DNA from: Botrytis cinerea B05.10
Lineage: Eukaryota > Ascomycota > Leotiomycetes > Helotiales > Sclerotiniaceae
DNA length: 64,000 nt
Direction of reading: 5' to 3'
Assembly (NCBI RefSeq): GCF_000143535.2
Contig: NC_037310.1
Coordinates: 868,001 to 932,000, forward strand
Of the stretch, positions 13,214 to 25,410 are shown piece by piece (the stretch's first letter is position 1; every line of letters starts with the position of its first letter). The position numbers and the translations under genes were made by a program. A model generated the notes under the pieces. It made no database searches, was not told the DNA's origin, and saw nothing but the letters and a program-made list of their open reading frames with translations.

Positions 13214-13825
13214 GATTGGTGATACCCTCATTGAGGTTGTGGTGTTAAGAAAGCTGGACTTTGAATATAGTATGTTGTTGGAGCGGCGTCGGAAAAGGGG
13301 AGGATGAATCACATTTGATATCTCTAAACTCGAAGCTATGTAGCTCGTTGTCGAGAGAGATATAGATCTTTGTAATATCTATCATTAATGAGATACTCAT
13401 TCTGTCCACACTCCGATCGCTCTGTTGAGTATCGTCTTGCGGTCTTTCGTCTCAGTCTTCATTTTTCTTTGTTCTTTCCCCATTGCATTTCCTCGATAGC
13501 AACGTGAACTGTAACCATAATTCGTCTGAAAAAAGGAACTAGGCAGTGATCTACCGAAACTAATCAATGAATGCCGACAGAGCGTACGGATGTTGAAGTT
13601 CCTAACGTCGGAGGCTTCGTCGTCTCACCCCACCTTTGTCTCTCACACCTCAGTCTTACTCACTACGCCGGTACCTTCACGTCAGCATAAACTCCACCCC
13701 AACAATGTTGTACGTATGAGCTATCCCGTGATTCCAATTGCGAGCAACTTATAAATGCAAGACTATAGACGACACTCCCAAAACAATACATCTTAGTTTC
13801 TTTCATTCTCATTCATTAAATCACC
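13214..13825. other. intergenic with promoter of the DLH-family gene
   Basis: No gene is seen. The right end holds the TATA-like box listed separately and a pyrimidine-rich leader before the ATG at 13826. Confidence 0.5.
13750..13755 (+). promoter_or_regulatory. TATA box of the DLH-family gene
   Basis: TATAAA lies about 70 bases upstream of the start codon at 13826, followed by a CT-rich leader. The call rests on motif and position only. Confidence 0.4.
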
Positions 13826-14759
13826 ATGCAATCAATCAACGGCCACAGCGCCGCATGCTGCAACATCCCACCGGTCGTTTCAAAAGGATACACTCCTAAA
13901 GGTACCTACGAAACCATCGGCGGACTTAAAACTTGTGCGTATCGCTCTAATTCAACAAGAACACATGACAGCTATTGACAATATCCTGAGATGTTTCTGG
14001 GTCGCCATCCGCGAAGAAAGCCATACTGGTCATCTACGATATCTTTGGATACTATCCACAAACCATTCAAGGTGCAGATATTCTAGCCCGGGGATCGGGG
14101 GAGGAATATCAAGTTTTCATGCCGGATTTCTTCGAAGGAGAACCGGCGAAGATTGAGTGGTGAGTGGACTTTGGTGTTTGCCTTTGTGGGAATAGGAATA
14201 TTGATGCAATTCCTAGGTACCCGCCGGTGAATGATGAACAAATGAAAGCACTTATGGATTGGTTTGCTCCAAGGAAACCAGATATTGCAATTGAGAGGAT
14301 TCCAAGTATCTTGAAGGATATTGAAGAGAAATATGGCGAGAAAAGTTGGGGTGCCGTGGGGGTATGTTTGTTTCTTCTTTCCTTGTCATCTCAGTATTTC
14401 CTTGATAGAATCAAGAACATGACTTAACGATATAGTACTGCTGGGGCGGAAAAGTCATCGCCATAACATCCGGTCCGAACAGTCCATGGAAAGTGTCAGC
14501 GCAACTGCATCCCGGTATGATGGACGTAGAAGACGCGGGGAAGGTTGCAATTCCCCACGCCGTGTTGGCATCGGAGGAAGAAAGGAAAGATATGGATGCT
14601 TATGGGAAAGAGTTGAAGGTGGAGAAATATGTTGAGACGTTTAAGGATCAGGTGCATGGATTTTTGAGCGCGAGAGCGGATTTGGAGGATGAGACGAAGA
14701 GGAGTGAATATGAGAGGGCTTATGGGGTTTTGGGGGAGTGGTTTGGAAAGTTTTTATGA
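13826..14759 (+). CDS. dienelactone hydrolase family protein
   Basis: Four exons (13826..13934, 13991..14159, 14217..14361, 14436..14759) encode 248 residues. It is an alpha/beta-hydrolase of the dienelactone hydrolase type, whose nucleophile is a cysteine. The N-terminus has the Cys-rich stretch seen in fungal members (SAACCNIPP, then YTPKGTYETIGG). AILVIYDIFGYYPQ marks the first core strand and oxyanion region. The nucleophile elbow is YCWGGK (Cys about 143), created exactly at the intron 3 junction. The C-terminal His is in QVHGFLSARAD. The physiological substrate of most fungal members is unknown; cleavage of lactones or small esters is the family expectation. Length is normal and no damage is seen. 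Confidence 0.92.
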
Positions 14760-15127
14760 TTGTCGTCTGGTGTATATGTGTATTAGTCTAGTGAACAGAC
14801 CGCGACTCGGAGCCTTATGTCCAAACAGTGATTTTTGCTTGGTACTAATTTTATACTTCGAATCTTCTTAAGAAACAGGCTTGAATAGGTTAAAAATTAA
14901 GTTGAGAAATTATGTATAGAAAAAAGCTTCTTGGTTCTTGCAAATTAATATAGAAAAGAGCAAGCTCACCGGGAGTCACATCAATGGAAAACGGCCGTGC
15001 ACTAGCGCCATTCTAAAATCCTCAGTCCCTCCATTGTGTATCAGTCCACCACTCCAAAATCGCAAGAACGAGCAATTTGGTCAGCGGATACCTCTCGATA
15101 TATCAAACCAACCCCAAAATTAATAAG
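14760..15127. other. short intergenic region, no gene seen
   Basis: This spacer separates two genes on the same strand. It should hold the 3' UTR of the DLH-family gene and the promoter of the ribosomal protein gene. No frame of interest is present. Confidence 0.5.
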
Positions 15128-15632
15128 ATGATACCCTCGACAATGTTTCTCCGCACAGCGCGCATGGTTTTCCCGGCTTTTGCACGAGTCCAAAGTACAC
15201 AATTGGCTGGCGCAAGATGTTTTGCTTCGATGCAGATGGCGAAGAGACCAACATTGGCTTTGATGGAGAGGGTAAAGGAGAGTGCGAGTTTGAGCGCAAG
15301 TGGAAAGGGTGCAGAACAGGTTAGGGGCATGAAGGTTAGAAGTTCGGTGAAGAAGTTGTGTGAGGGGTGCAAGGTATGTTTTGTGTTTATTTCTGGGGGA
15401 AGAGGTTTTGGGTTTGTGCGGGGATCGAGAGGGGTGAGATCGAACAGCACAGTGAAGAAAGGGCTTGGAGGACATTTTTTGGACTGCGACTATGAGGGAC
15501 CAGATATGTGATGTGAATGCTAACACGGTAACATTACAGAGCGTCAGAAGAAAGGGTGGAAAATCGGGGAAGGGACATGTTTATATCATTTGCTCGTTGA
15601 ATCCTAAGCACAAGCAGAGGCAAGGAAAATAG
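15128..15632 (+). CDS. mitochondrial ribosomal protein bL36m
   Basis: Two exons (15128..15373, 15540..15632) encode 112 residues. The N-terminal about 65 residues are basic and hydroxylated, as in a mitochondrial presequence. The C-terminal about 45 residues are a complete bL36 domain starting MKVRSSVKKLCEGCK. The zinc-ribbon ligands are visible: CEGC at the end of exon 1, then a Cys in YIICSLNPKHKQRQ with its His. The protein is a component of the large mitoribosomal subunit. ATG 15128 is the first in frame after the upstream stops; ATG 15143 (MFLRTARMVF) is an alternative start and would also give a presequence. Confidence 0.93.
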
Positions 15633-16952
15633 ATGATTGAATTCATTCGGGATACGATATACCAGGTTGGAGAGCAGAGAACGAGAGACTTCAATCGAAT
15701 GAGTTGCGGAATTGCGGGTTGCGCACAACCATGAGGATCTTGAGCTTTTGATGAAAAAGCCATGAGGAGTGAGATGTACGATACGTGTATCTCTCTGTAT
15801 GAAGAGTGCGCACTAGACACTGGGTATGGCGTTGAGGGAAATAGTAGATATATTGGCAGAGCAAAGAATCACCTCCGCACATACACGATCAGAAAAGAAT
15901 ACAAACAGATAAAATCCAGAAGCCGGGCAAATGAACACAAAGGGCCTTTTGAGGATTTATGTGCTTCTTTTCACCCATAATACAAGTCTGCCTACGCCAT
16001 CTACAAACCTCAATGATTATTTTCCAATGTCCCCCATACTCCATAACCACTCCATACCAATGCATATATATATCCAGCCTTTTCCCCACCATAAACCACT
16101 TTCCCACAACCCAGATATCACATCATATCCCAGTAATATACCTTTCCATTCCCTCCCACTGTGTTTTACCTGTACCAATTAAGTACTTGATTTGGCTCTA
16201 CGTCCCCATGCATGTGTTAGCTTCCATTGCCACTTCACACTAACTCCTACCCTCCGATTTTCCCAATATGAAGACTCAAACCCTCGCCCAACCAAACAAA
16301 AAGAAACCAAACCCACCAGATCCGTCACTCCTCTATTCCTCTCGAAATCGTCCCTCACAAACCTCCTCGTCTCTTCCCTAGACCCCGCATCGGGAATCCG
16401 TCGACAATCCCGGAGAATACGTCTATAGAGTGAGATAGCTTTGGATCGCTGGAGAAACTATCTTTCCATTAAACTTTACTCTTTTCCAAATATCTATATA
16501 TGGAAATAGGACATACATGATCCAGTGACACGGTAGGACCGAGTTTACTCGATGGCCGCCGGGGTTTGGCGGATGAGTGGGCACGGGTTGTGGGAGTGAT
16601 GTTGCTGATACGAAGACAGGTTCGTAACGGGGGAGTGCGCATGTTGTATGGACCTACAAACGCAACGGTATTTGGAGAGAGATCCTAGGAGAACCCGGGG
16701 TTGAGATATAAATTTGTGGAAGGAAAGGATGATCGTTAGATGAAGATGGATGGGGAGATGGTGGTGGGGCGGGGCGGGATTTCGCGTCGCGGGGCTCATT
16801 GTCTAGGACTTCTAGACGCGTTTCCTGGATAGCGAGATGAGAAACGATTTTATCACGTAGAGAAATTAGATTCTAATGGGATTTTAATTCTTGATCATAG
16901 TCCCAGGAGTATCAGAATTGTCAAATTTTCGAATATTAGAAAAGATCGAAAA
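15633..16952. other. intergenic, no gene seen
   Basis: This 1.3-kb region holds many short frames on both strands, mostly His/Tyr/Ser/Pro-rich translations of C-rich sequence. None is supported by a motif. Confidence 0.55.
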
Positions 16953-17979
16953 ATGACATCTTCAGATTCCATCGCAATCGCATGCGCGAAATCTCTCGAG
17001 GACTTTGAACGTGATTACATGCCTCCTCGGTATATTTCCCCCCTTTCTTTGTTATTCTGCTTATCTGGTTGAGTTTGGAAATCGCTAACGCCTGGTAGAT
17101 CTTCATATGCTCTTTACAACACTTCACCTCAGTCTGAAGATGTGGCGGTCAAATCTTATAAATTGGGTTTGTATAAACCTGGTACGCTCTGTTCGCAGGA
17201 TTTAACGGCTTGTTTGGAGTTGGTGGAGGTGACGTCGGGGAAGCATTATAGGGAGAGTAGACAGGGGTGGAGTGGGAGGAGGAAGAGGAGCGAAATGGAG
17301 TTGTGGGATTTGAGGTATTTGGTTGTGAGGGAGGTGGGTCTTGGGATTGGAGAGGGAGAGGGAGAGGGAGAGTGGGAGGATGATGAGGATGCGGAGGGAG
17401 TGGGAAATCGTGGAGGTTCCGAAAAAGCGGGAGAGGAGATAATTGTGGAAGAGCGTGGAGAGGAAGGAGAAGGAGAAGGAGAAGGAGAAGGGGAGATCAA
17501 GGGGTTTATGAGTTTTATGCCTACGTTTGAGGATGGCATCAAAGTGGTCTATCTTTATGAGATACATCTAATGGATGAACTACGCGGGTTCGTCTCGTTC
17601 CTTGCTATGCAAAATTTCTCCAATCGCCCTCTATCATGCCTCCATTCAAGAAGATACTAACGCCCGCCAAAGCACAGGTCTAGGCACCCATCTAATGTCC
17701 CTCCTTGCTAGCATTGCGCGCGCAATTCCCGGCGTCGAAAAAACAATGTTAACATGCTTTACGGCTAATGAGGCGGCGTTGAAGTTTTACAAGAAGCTTG
17801 GATATGAGAAGGATGAGTATAGTCCGGAACCGAAGAGGTTGAAGGGGGGGAAGGTGCTAGAAAATGATTATGTTATTTTGAGTAAGAGGGTTGAGAGGAC
17901 GGGGGATGAGAGGGTGGGGGATGAGGAAGATAGTAAAGAGGTGGGGGTTGGGAAGGGGAAGAGGAAGAGGAGGGTTTGA
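16953..17979 (+). CDS. nat4: N-alpha-acetyltransferase NatD (Nat4-like), histone H4/H2A
   Basis: Three exons (16953..17029, 17099..17587, 17673..17979) encode 290 residues. Nat4/NatD acetylates the N-terminal Ser of histones H4 and H2A. The GNAT core is recognisable: ELWDLRYLVV, FMSFMPTFEDGIKVVYLYEIHL, then the acetyl-CoA loop GTGLGTHLM formed across intron 2, MLTCFTANEAALKFYKKLGY and DEYSPEPKRL, ending DYVILSKR. Intron 2 has an unusual GTTCGT donor, but its acceptor (CCAAAG) restores GTGLG exactly and a TACTAAC branch site precedes it. About 60 residues of Glu/Gly-rich low complexity (GEGEGEGE at two places, 17340-17500) are inserted between two core strands. The tail is basic (GKGKRKRR), suiting a nuclear or chromatin role. 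Confidence 0.9.
17340..17495 (+). repeat. GAG/GGA purine repeats inside nat4
   Basis: Two runs of (GGAGAG/GAAGGA) hexamers encode GEGEGEGE and EGEGEGEGE within the acetyltransferase reading frame. They are separated by an acidic segment (WEDDEDAEG). Confidence 0.85.
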
Positions 17980-18435
17980 ACGAGGGTGGGAAAGGTTGCT
18001 GGAGAGGGGAGAGGAGTGTATGTGTTATGGCGTTTGGGATACTAGTCTGGGATGGGAATTGATACCAAGAAGAAAAGCGTGCTAGTGATTGCGCATTATT
18101 AAATTTACCTTCAGCGTTGAGAGAATCAGTAATAGAGTCAGATGAGTACCATCGTGCTTCTCCATAAGTGTTTCCATTCCAAATATCACCCTTTCACCAT
18201 ACAAATTTCGACTGCTCGTCTATAGTAAAACAGAAAGACTGGGACACCGAAAATGGATACTCTTTCAATAGTCGACATCAAATCAGACACGATTGATATT
18301 TCGAACCAAAAGTTGAACATGGAAACTGATGGATATCATTATAAAGTGTTTTATTAATATGAACGTTTTTCATGTATGATTCCATTTGAGTGGTTTGGTG
18401 TCCTAGTTTCTCTCGCCCCCTCTCGCCCTCTGTCA
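17980..18435. other. convergent 3' flanks, no gene seen
   Basis: The gap lies between the stop of nat4 (+) and the stop of the PLAC8 gene (-), so it holds two 3' UTRs. No coding signal is seen. Confidence 0.55.
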
Positions 18436-19085
18436 TCAATCGGTTTGTGCCATTGCCATTGGTTCCGTCCTCTGATACCCCTGTGAAAAAACATCACTAC
18501 CCTGATTCCTCATGATGACCTCCTTCTCCTGTTGCATCAGAACACAGCAATGACAACACCAACTCAAAGCTATATCTTTAACTTCTCCCTCTCCTGCTTT
18601 TCCAATCCCATATTCCGTTCGAATTTGGCGACGTTGAAGAGTGGTGAATATGGCTCCTAGACCACACCATTGAGCCCCCGCCCATATAAAACACTATCAG
18701 AAGTCAGCTTGTGTGAAACTAACCATTTGTCAGATAACGACATACGTCATTATTAAATCGTGAATATCCCATGAGATTGGGATCTTTGTTGAGGCGATGC
18801 TGAGTCTTGCCATAAACAAAACATGGACAGAAGAACGCTTTGAGACCTGATGATTCGAGAGCATTAGTTTGGCTGGAATAGTCAAAAGTGTGGGATTGGG
18901 GGTTAAGTACAAAGTGAGCTTGGGGAGAAGCAATTCCAGATACTATTTGACCATTCTGACTGTTCAACGACATTAGGGCTAGAATAGCTTGATGGTGGCG
19001 GTTGCTCCTGGGGCTGTTGATCTTGCGGAATGGCAAGTGGTTGTTGTTCCATTGTCGGCTCCAGTTGTATGATTTTCTCTGCCAT
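18436..19085 (-). CDS. PLAC8 family cysteine-rich protein
   Basis: Three exons on the minus strand (18911..19085, 18746..18846, 18436..18693) encode 177 residues. The first about 40 residues are Gln/Pro-rich. The PLAC8 domain then reads SEWSNSIWNCFSPSSLC, with the last Cys codon split by intron 1, followed by LKAFFCPCFVYGKTQHRL, WAGAQWCGLG, LQRRQIRTEYGI, and the terminal CCHCCVLMQQEKEV signature. All of this is typical of fungal members. These proteins are small membrane-associated Cys-rich proteins; plant relatives affect metal (cadmium) resistance and organ size, and no firm role is known for the fungal ones. None of the three exons would be convincing alone; the domain becomes complete only after splicing. 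Confidence 0.88.
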
Positions 19086-20567
19086 TGTGTTTGAAGGTAT
19101 AGGTGCTTTGGAAGAAAGTACTTGAATCCCACTGGGAAATATTGTGAGGAAATATTGGGCAAAAAATACAGAAACTCAAATAAAGAAGTCTAATCAGAAG
19201 TGTTTGCGTCGACGATGGTAGGAAATGCAGGTGACCTAAGTGCTGAAAACGAAATGAAATATATAATGCGATTTAGATCGGCCATATGTGAACACACCAA
19301 AATCTCAACGTTTTCTTGGCAAGATTAGGATGTCTTAGAAAGTTGAGAATGTGGCGCCGCCTTTTTCGTTTGAGACTAAATATTCCTTACGAAAACGTGA
19401 GACCTGGCCGTTCAGATGCCGTCGCTTTTGGGTAGCACCTCAAAGAACGAGGTATTCATGCGTAATAGGTTCGCGCCAAGCGGATGAGGGTCACTATGAT
19501 TGTCACAGCACCAAATCCGACATCATCGACGGCCTTTCCCTCCTCGCGAAGTCCCAAGAATCTCGAACTTTCGAATTGTTGGACTAGAGATCTAGGGAAA
19601 TTGCCCTTCCTTTGGGGGGTAGCCCAGGGTACTGTCAATGGCAGTCTCTTGTCAGTCTAGATGTGGTGCTACAGTAACTTTAACTTCAATACACTTCTGT
19701 CTCGGTATTGACATGACTAAAGCCATAGTGAAGAGGTGTGCAGAGCAAAACAGTGAGGGTAAGCTCCATATGGACAACATAAACCACACCAGAATGGTTT
19801 TGTTAGAGATGTATTTGAATATCTCAACTGACTTGGAACATCCAACGTGTTCGAATCTCTAATCTAACTTAGAAGATGGAAAAGGATTCAATTGTTGGAT
19901 TCGAGTTGGAACATTGAACGCATTTGATTATCAAATTTGGATTAAAACATTGAATATAAGGTTTTGCTTAATTAGTGTGCAATTTACTTCGTCCGTCGGC
20001 GCGTGAGTAGGGAGGTGAGGTGGTCTGGTGGGCTCGTAGGGTAGCCGACACCAACCCAAAGTCACGAAAATTCTGCCATCGATTGGACCCTGACCGCCTT
20101 GGGGAGTTTTCTTGACAGAACCCTTCAATTCATGTTCAATTCATCCTCGATTGCATTCATTTGTGTTGTAAGACGCAGCTTCTCTCCAAAAAGGAAGGCA
20201 TTACTCAATTGTAACACCCAGGACACGGAAGTTCGATGCGGGCAATGGCGGAGAGATCCAAATGTGATTCATTGTCGAATCATACGCCGAACCTCATTCT
20301 GCATGTGCAGGGAATGCCTTCAAGTGACCTACTTTGTTTGCTTTGGAATGATACGACGAGTACTTCGTATTGATTGAATGGAGAATGATCAAGTCAAGCG
20401 TCTTGGTACCATTCATCCAGATTTGTTAGCTAATATGGAAGATATGCTATGTTATACAAGATCCCCTCATCAATTTCTGACTTCCAAAAACACATCTCTT
20501 CATAACTTCTTCGTTGCCTTGGCAAGAACTTGGAATCCTTTCATCATCATTCTTTCAAACTCTCAAG
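19086..20567. other. divergent intergenic region, no gene seen
   Basis: This 1.5-kb spacer lies between the PLAC8 gene (-) and the FAD oxidase gene (+) and holds both promoters. The ORFs here (for example 19351-19587 and 20099-20377) show no domain and no splice continuation. Confidence 0.55.
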
Positions 20568-21936
20568 ATGGGTGACATTGGTCAAGATGCCAAGAACATT
20601 GTTATCATAGGTACCTGCAGTTGGTCCTTTTCAGGTCTCTTTCTAATGTGAAGTAGGCGGTGGTATTATTGGCGTTTCTACAGCTTACTGGCTAACTCAA
20701 CACCGGCTGTACGATCCATCGATTCATAGCATTGCAATTCTAGAAGCTGCAGAAATAGCCGGGGGATCTTCTGGAAAAGCTGGAGGTTAGTGATACAGGA
20801 TGTGAACTCCATGCACGAAAGTGCAATGGTCCCCGGGAACTTGGATCACATTTCGAACTATGTTCTAAATCCAATCAGGCTTATTAGCATCATGGGCAAC
20901 ACCTTCTTGTCTCGCTCCTCTTAGTTTCAAACTACACACCGAACTCGCTGAAAAGTATAAGGGGAGTTTATGTTGGGGTTATCGCCGTGTTCACTGTGCT
21001 GATGCGGCCTTTGATACACGGAGCAATACTTCAGCGAATGAAAGTATCGATCGCTTTGAAATATTGAAATGGATCAATAGGTCTGGCGTCAAAGAATTCT
21101 CCGAGATTGGCAAACCAGACAACACGGCTCAAGTTCATCCAGAATCCCTCACCAACTATCTTTTGATCCTCGCCCAGGCTAAAGGTGTAAAGGTTATCAT
21201 AGCACCTGCTACATCGATTAATTACTCGTCGAACAACAAAGCAGTCCGTTCCGTCGAGTATAGTGAGCATGGAATTAAGAGGCAAATTCGTGCAACTGAA
21301 ATAATCATCGCAGCTGGTCCCTGGTCATCTAAATTGCTTCCCCGTATTCCAGTATATGGCGTTAGGAGCCATAGTATCTTGATGAGGCCTTCAAAATCAC
21401 TAAGTCCTTACGTTTTGTTCCCAGTCTTTGACCCGCCAATCTCGAAGAAATCCCCAGAGTATAAGGAGAAAGACTCAATGCAATGGAAGGACAAGGAAAC
21501 CATCATAGATAATATAGAGATTTACCCTCGTCCCGGCCCACCATTTGACGCCGAAGAGATTGTTTACATTTGTGGCCCCAGCGACTATCCACCACTACCA
21601 GAAAGCACAAATGAAGTTCTAGTGGACTCAAATATGATTGCGGGCATACGAAACGCAGCATCGACAATTTCCCCAGAAATTAAAAACGGTGAATTCGTGC
21701 TAGGCCAAGCATGCTTCAGGCCCCAAATTCAAAAACATGCAGAGGGAGAAGCGGTAGGCCCAATCGTGGGAGGTGCCCCAGGTGTAACAGGACTATGGGT
21801 AGCGACTGGACACGATGAGTGGGGAGTGCAAAATTCCCAAGGAACTGGAAAGATTCTTGCTGGAATGGTGATGAGGGATGAGCTCGAAGGTGTGGATGTA
21901 AAGGCTCTTGATCCTTGCAATTTCTTTGGGGAGTAA
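20568..21936 (+). CDS. FAD-dependent oxidoreductase (DAO family)
   Basis: Three exons (20568..20610, 20657..20785, 20879..21936) encode 409 residues. The dinucleotide-binding motif is assembled across intron 1: NIVIIGGGIIGVSTAYWL. AILEAAEIAGGSSGKAGG follows (the Glu binds the adenosine ribose), with LLASWA after intron 2. The C-terminal FAD contact is GLWVATGHDEWGVQNSQGTGK. This is the fold of D-amino-acid and glycine/sarcosine oxidases (DAO family). The substrate cannot be read from sequence; oxidation of an amine or amino acid with release of H2O2 is the family expectation. No peroxisomal SKL-type tail is seen (ends CNFFGE), so the enzyme may be cytosolic. Confidence 0.9.
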
Positions 21937-23025
21937 ACATGGGGTATTGCTTAAAATTAGGTCCAAGTACGTGCTTGAAGGATTTCGTGTGGTATTTGAG
22001 TGCTTTCATTACGCGGTTTTGTTCGGGTGATGTGTACTCACTTGGACCATTGGGTGGTATTTTATATTGAGTTGATGTCTACCACAAGTTTCAAGAACGT
22101 TACGTTTAACATTCAAACAGAATTCGAATATTAGAAAGCTGTACATATATAGCCAATCGTTTGAGTCCTCACAAGGTGTGGACAACGCCCTACTATCTGT
22201 TGACTGCCAAAAGGAAAAAAGGTGGCAAAGAGCGGTCTAGAAGCACGAGTATTGCCTTGTTTTTTCAAACTTTATTGCATGCTATCTTTATGCAGACTTC
22301 ATTCAGCCATCAATTGCAACCTCGGGCTGGACCCTACCAAGTTTCGAATCAATTTTCTGCGGTTTTGGATTGTCAAATATTCTCCATTCGGGCAAAGCAT
22401 ACTCGGCATCAAACGCAATTACCCAATTCATTCTGTACAATCGAGGTTCCTTCCGAAATATCCTCATCGACAAATAGCCCGTAGTTTTACGGCGCGTTAT
22501 TCCGTTCAATGCGGTACATGCAAACGGCCGCTTTCTCCATATTTTTTTCGTCTCTAATAGGCGCCCAGATACCACACCAGCAAGGCTAGGTGCATGCGTT
22601 GGTTCCTGGGCCGCATTTCCTACATGAACGTACTATGCACACATGTCGTGCTTGCATAAAGCGCTTTCGCCCCGGAGATATTGACCTATTTGATGCTGCT
22701 CCTTGACTCTTTTGCTTCCTTGTTTGCATGCAAGAGATCAGGTATGCAAAAAGTAAATAAGGCAAGCAAAGCAGATGAAGTGTACATGTATGCGATGTTG
22801 CATTGCATGCTGTGAATACAGATGGCGGTTGTCGCGGCTTGTTGTGATTGTGTATACTTGTATATTGTGTGCTCAGCTTGTGACTGTTGTGTCTGTTTTG
22901 ATAATTGAAATGTTACAATCCTAGCGTGTAGAACTTCGTTTACAGAATTGTCTTTAAGAGCCGTTGCGATACTGGGACACTTTATCAAAAGCTTAGAGTG
23001 ATATTCAACGTGGAAAGCTGGGACA
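21937..23025. other. intergenic, no gene seen
   Basis: This 1.1-kb spacer precedes the transporter gene. Short frames are present without resemblance to known families. The last about 200 bases are likely promoter. Confidence 0.55.
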
Positions 23026-24829
23026 ATGGAAATATCGAAACCCTCGAAATCTTTTCCAAACATCTCTGCCGAAGCTATCCATTCACCTGTCAAGTCTCCA
23101 GAACCTCCATCGTCAATCACGAATGACCCAGAAAAGGGGATTGTTGTAGCGCCGACACTATCGTGTCGAGCTCACTCGCCCTCTCTCAATCCTATCTTAA
23201 CAATCATCTCCTCTTTCGCCCTTACCCTTTCAACCTGGGGTTTCTACAACAGCACTGGCATCCTTCTTTCACACCTATCCGTACATCTCCTCCCCAATAC
23301 CCCACTCCCAATTCTCTCCCTCATTCCTGCTCTCAATATTCTCTTCACATTGCTTCTGTTCTTTCCCCTTGGTCCCATATACGATACTTATGGTCCTCTT
23401 CCTCTCCTAATCCCAGGATCTCTCATTTACATTTTCTCTCTGCTCCTCCTCTCCATTTGCTCTTCGCTGTTTCATTTTCTCTTGGTATACGGGGCTCTAA
23501 GCGCCATAGGCATGGCGCTTCTCTGTACAGTAGCGAACGCGATGTTAAATACCTTTGAAGGAACAGGCTACAGAGGACTAGCGACAGGCATTGCATTAGT
23601 GGGAAATCCGACCGGTGGAATCATCTTTACGTTTGTATTTCAAGCTGTGTTGGAAAGCTTGGAATGGGGCGATGCTATGAGAATCGTGGCTGGCAGTGTG
23701 GGAGTGCTGATTGCAGTGGGATTTTTGGCTTTCTTGCCTTTTGAGGGAATGCGGAAAGGGGGGACTCGGAGTGAGTATGGACACCGGGGGCAGGATGGAG
23801 ATTACGATGCGAGTACGGCTTCTACCAATACGAGAAATGAAGCTCCGTGGTGGAAATTTTGGCATGAGAAAAAAGTCGAGGGAGATTGGAGTTTGTTACG
23901 CGATAGAAGGTTTCTCTGGTGTATGGCTGGTATCTCGCGTAAGTGCACCACGCACCTTCCTCTACATCTGCATTGATGCCTCTCCCCCATACGAACAACA
24001 ATATATTGGCAAAAATCAACACAATTAACAACACCTCTATCCAGTCTTCGAATTCGTGCTCGTGGGCGCCATAGGTCTCCTCCCCACATACGCACTGCAA
24101 CAGGGATTTTCAACCTCTGTTTCCTTCAACGTTGTCGCGATTATAAACGCGTTAGTCTCCCTCTTCTCCCAGCCCCCAAACCCTTCTCTACTCCCTCCAA
24201 CCTCCTCCACATGCCACCCCCTCAGAAATGAGAAATCCCCACAACTAACTCCCAAACCCAGCGGTTCCATCCTCGGGCGTCTCCTCTCCGGCCCGCTCTC
24301 CGACCACCTCGGCCCCTACAATACCGTCCTCCTATGTCTAATCTTCATTTCGCTCCTCGCGAACTTTGCATTCTTCCTACCGACTTCTCTTCTCTCCCAT
24401 AGCTCCTCTTCCACATCGCTCATCTTCTTCTACCTCTACGCATCCCTCTCTGGCCTCGGTTCCGGAGCCGTCATGAGCGCAGCCCCCCTTTGCATAGCTG
24501 CGCTGTGTCCTTCGCATGTGTATGCGAGGTGGTGGGGCGCTAGCCAGGTCGGAGTCGCTATTGCGTATGTTTCCCCCTTTCTCTTTCGTAATTTCCCCTC
24601 GCTTCAATACCCCTCCCATCTTGATTCACGAGAACAAAGCCAAATATTGACACTCTCCCAACATAGATGTTTTCTCAGTGTCCCTCTCGCTTCCATCATA
24701 CTCTCCCGAGTAGCTCCTTCCCTGTTCATTTCCTTTTTCGGGTTTGTCATATTTCTATCAGGTCTAGCTTTTGCGCTTGCAAGATGGGAGGTATTGGGGC
24801 GTGGGTGGATGTGGAAGATCAGGGTTTGA
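23026..24829 (+). CDS. MFS transporter, monocarboxylate-permease type
   Basis: Four exons (23026..23938, 24045..24150, 24262..24564, 24667..24829) encode 494 residues. A hydrophilic N-terminus of about 55 residues (SPVKSPEPPSS) precedes about twelve hydrophobic segments in two halves, separated by a charged loop (KGGTRSEYGHRGQDGDYDAS to KKVEGDWSLLRDRRF). The motifs STWGFYNSTGILL in helix 1, YGALSAIGMALLCTV in helix 4 and GRLLSGPLSDHLGPYN in the second half match fungal monocarboxylate-transporter-like MFS proteins. The cargo is unknown. All three introns fall between membrane segments and keep frame, and the C-terminus is short (MWKIRV). It lies downstream of the FAD oxidase gene on the same strand, but a functional link is not shown. 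Confidence 0.88.
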
Positions 24830-25410
24830 TTGATGGATGTGAAGAAATCAAAGGAGAGAAACAAATGAGGGAAGCGAGGATACAATGATACATATCAAAC
24901 ATGTGATTTTCTGATATATCGGGGTAGGCAAAGAAAAGTGAAGAGAATCATACATCAGACTCCCATGGTAATAGAAAGGCATCACAGCCCGAATAGTTGT
25001 AATTATCTCCCCTAATTTAATCGCCTAATTTGGTCACCTGCCCATCATCGTTCGACCTAGAATACATTGACACCCGCTATTCATAATGGTTTCCTCAACC
25101 TTCAAATATCATACCCCAGTGCATTAAATCGATATAAGTTAGATCGTAAACGAAAAGAAATATTTGACCCAAGGTATAAGTAAATGTGCTTTCCTATGCC
25201 TTGATACGCCATCCCATCCAGCCCCTTGTTTGCCTCCCATCATTTTGTAAAAATGTCTTTTGAGTATCTCCATCTTTCCCCACCGTTTTCCATTGTCCAA
25301 ATCCATCCATGTTTCCGTTTCATTCCATATTGCGCCCTCCAATTATAGTAATTAATACAAACAAATGAAAATCTCTTGCCTATGACTATAAACACATTCA
25401 AGTAGAGAGT
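24830..25410. other. convergent 3' flanks, no gene seen
   Basis: The gap lies between the stop of the MFS gene (+) and the stop of swc3 (-) and should hold their 3' UTRs. No gene signal is present. Confidence 0.55.

Noticed and set aside
15041..15526. 161-codon minus-strand frame
   Set aside because: Antisense to bL36m exon 1 and its intron; Ser/His/Leu-rich shadow.
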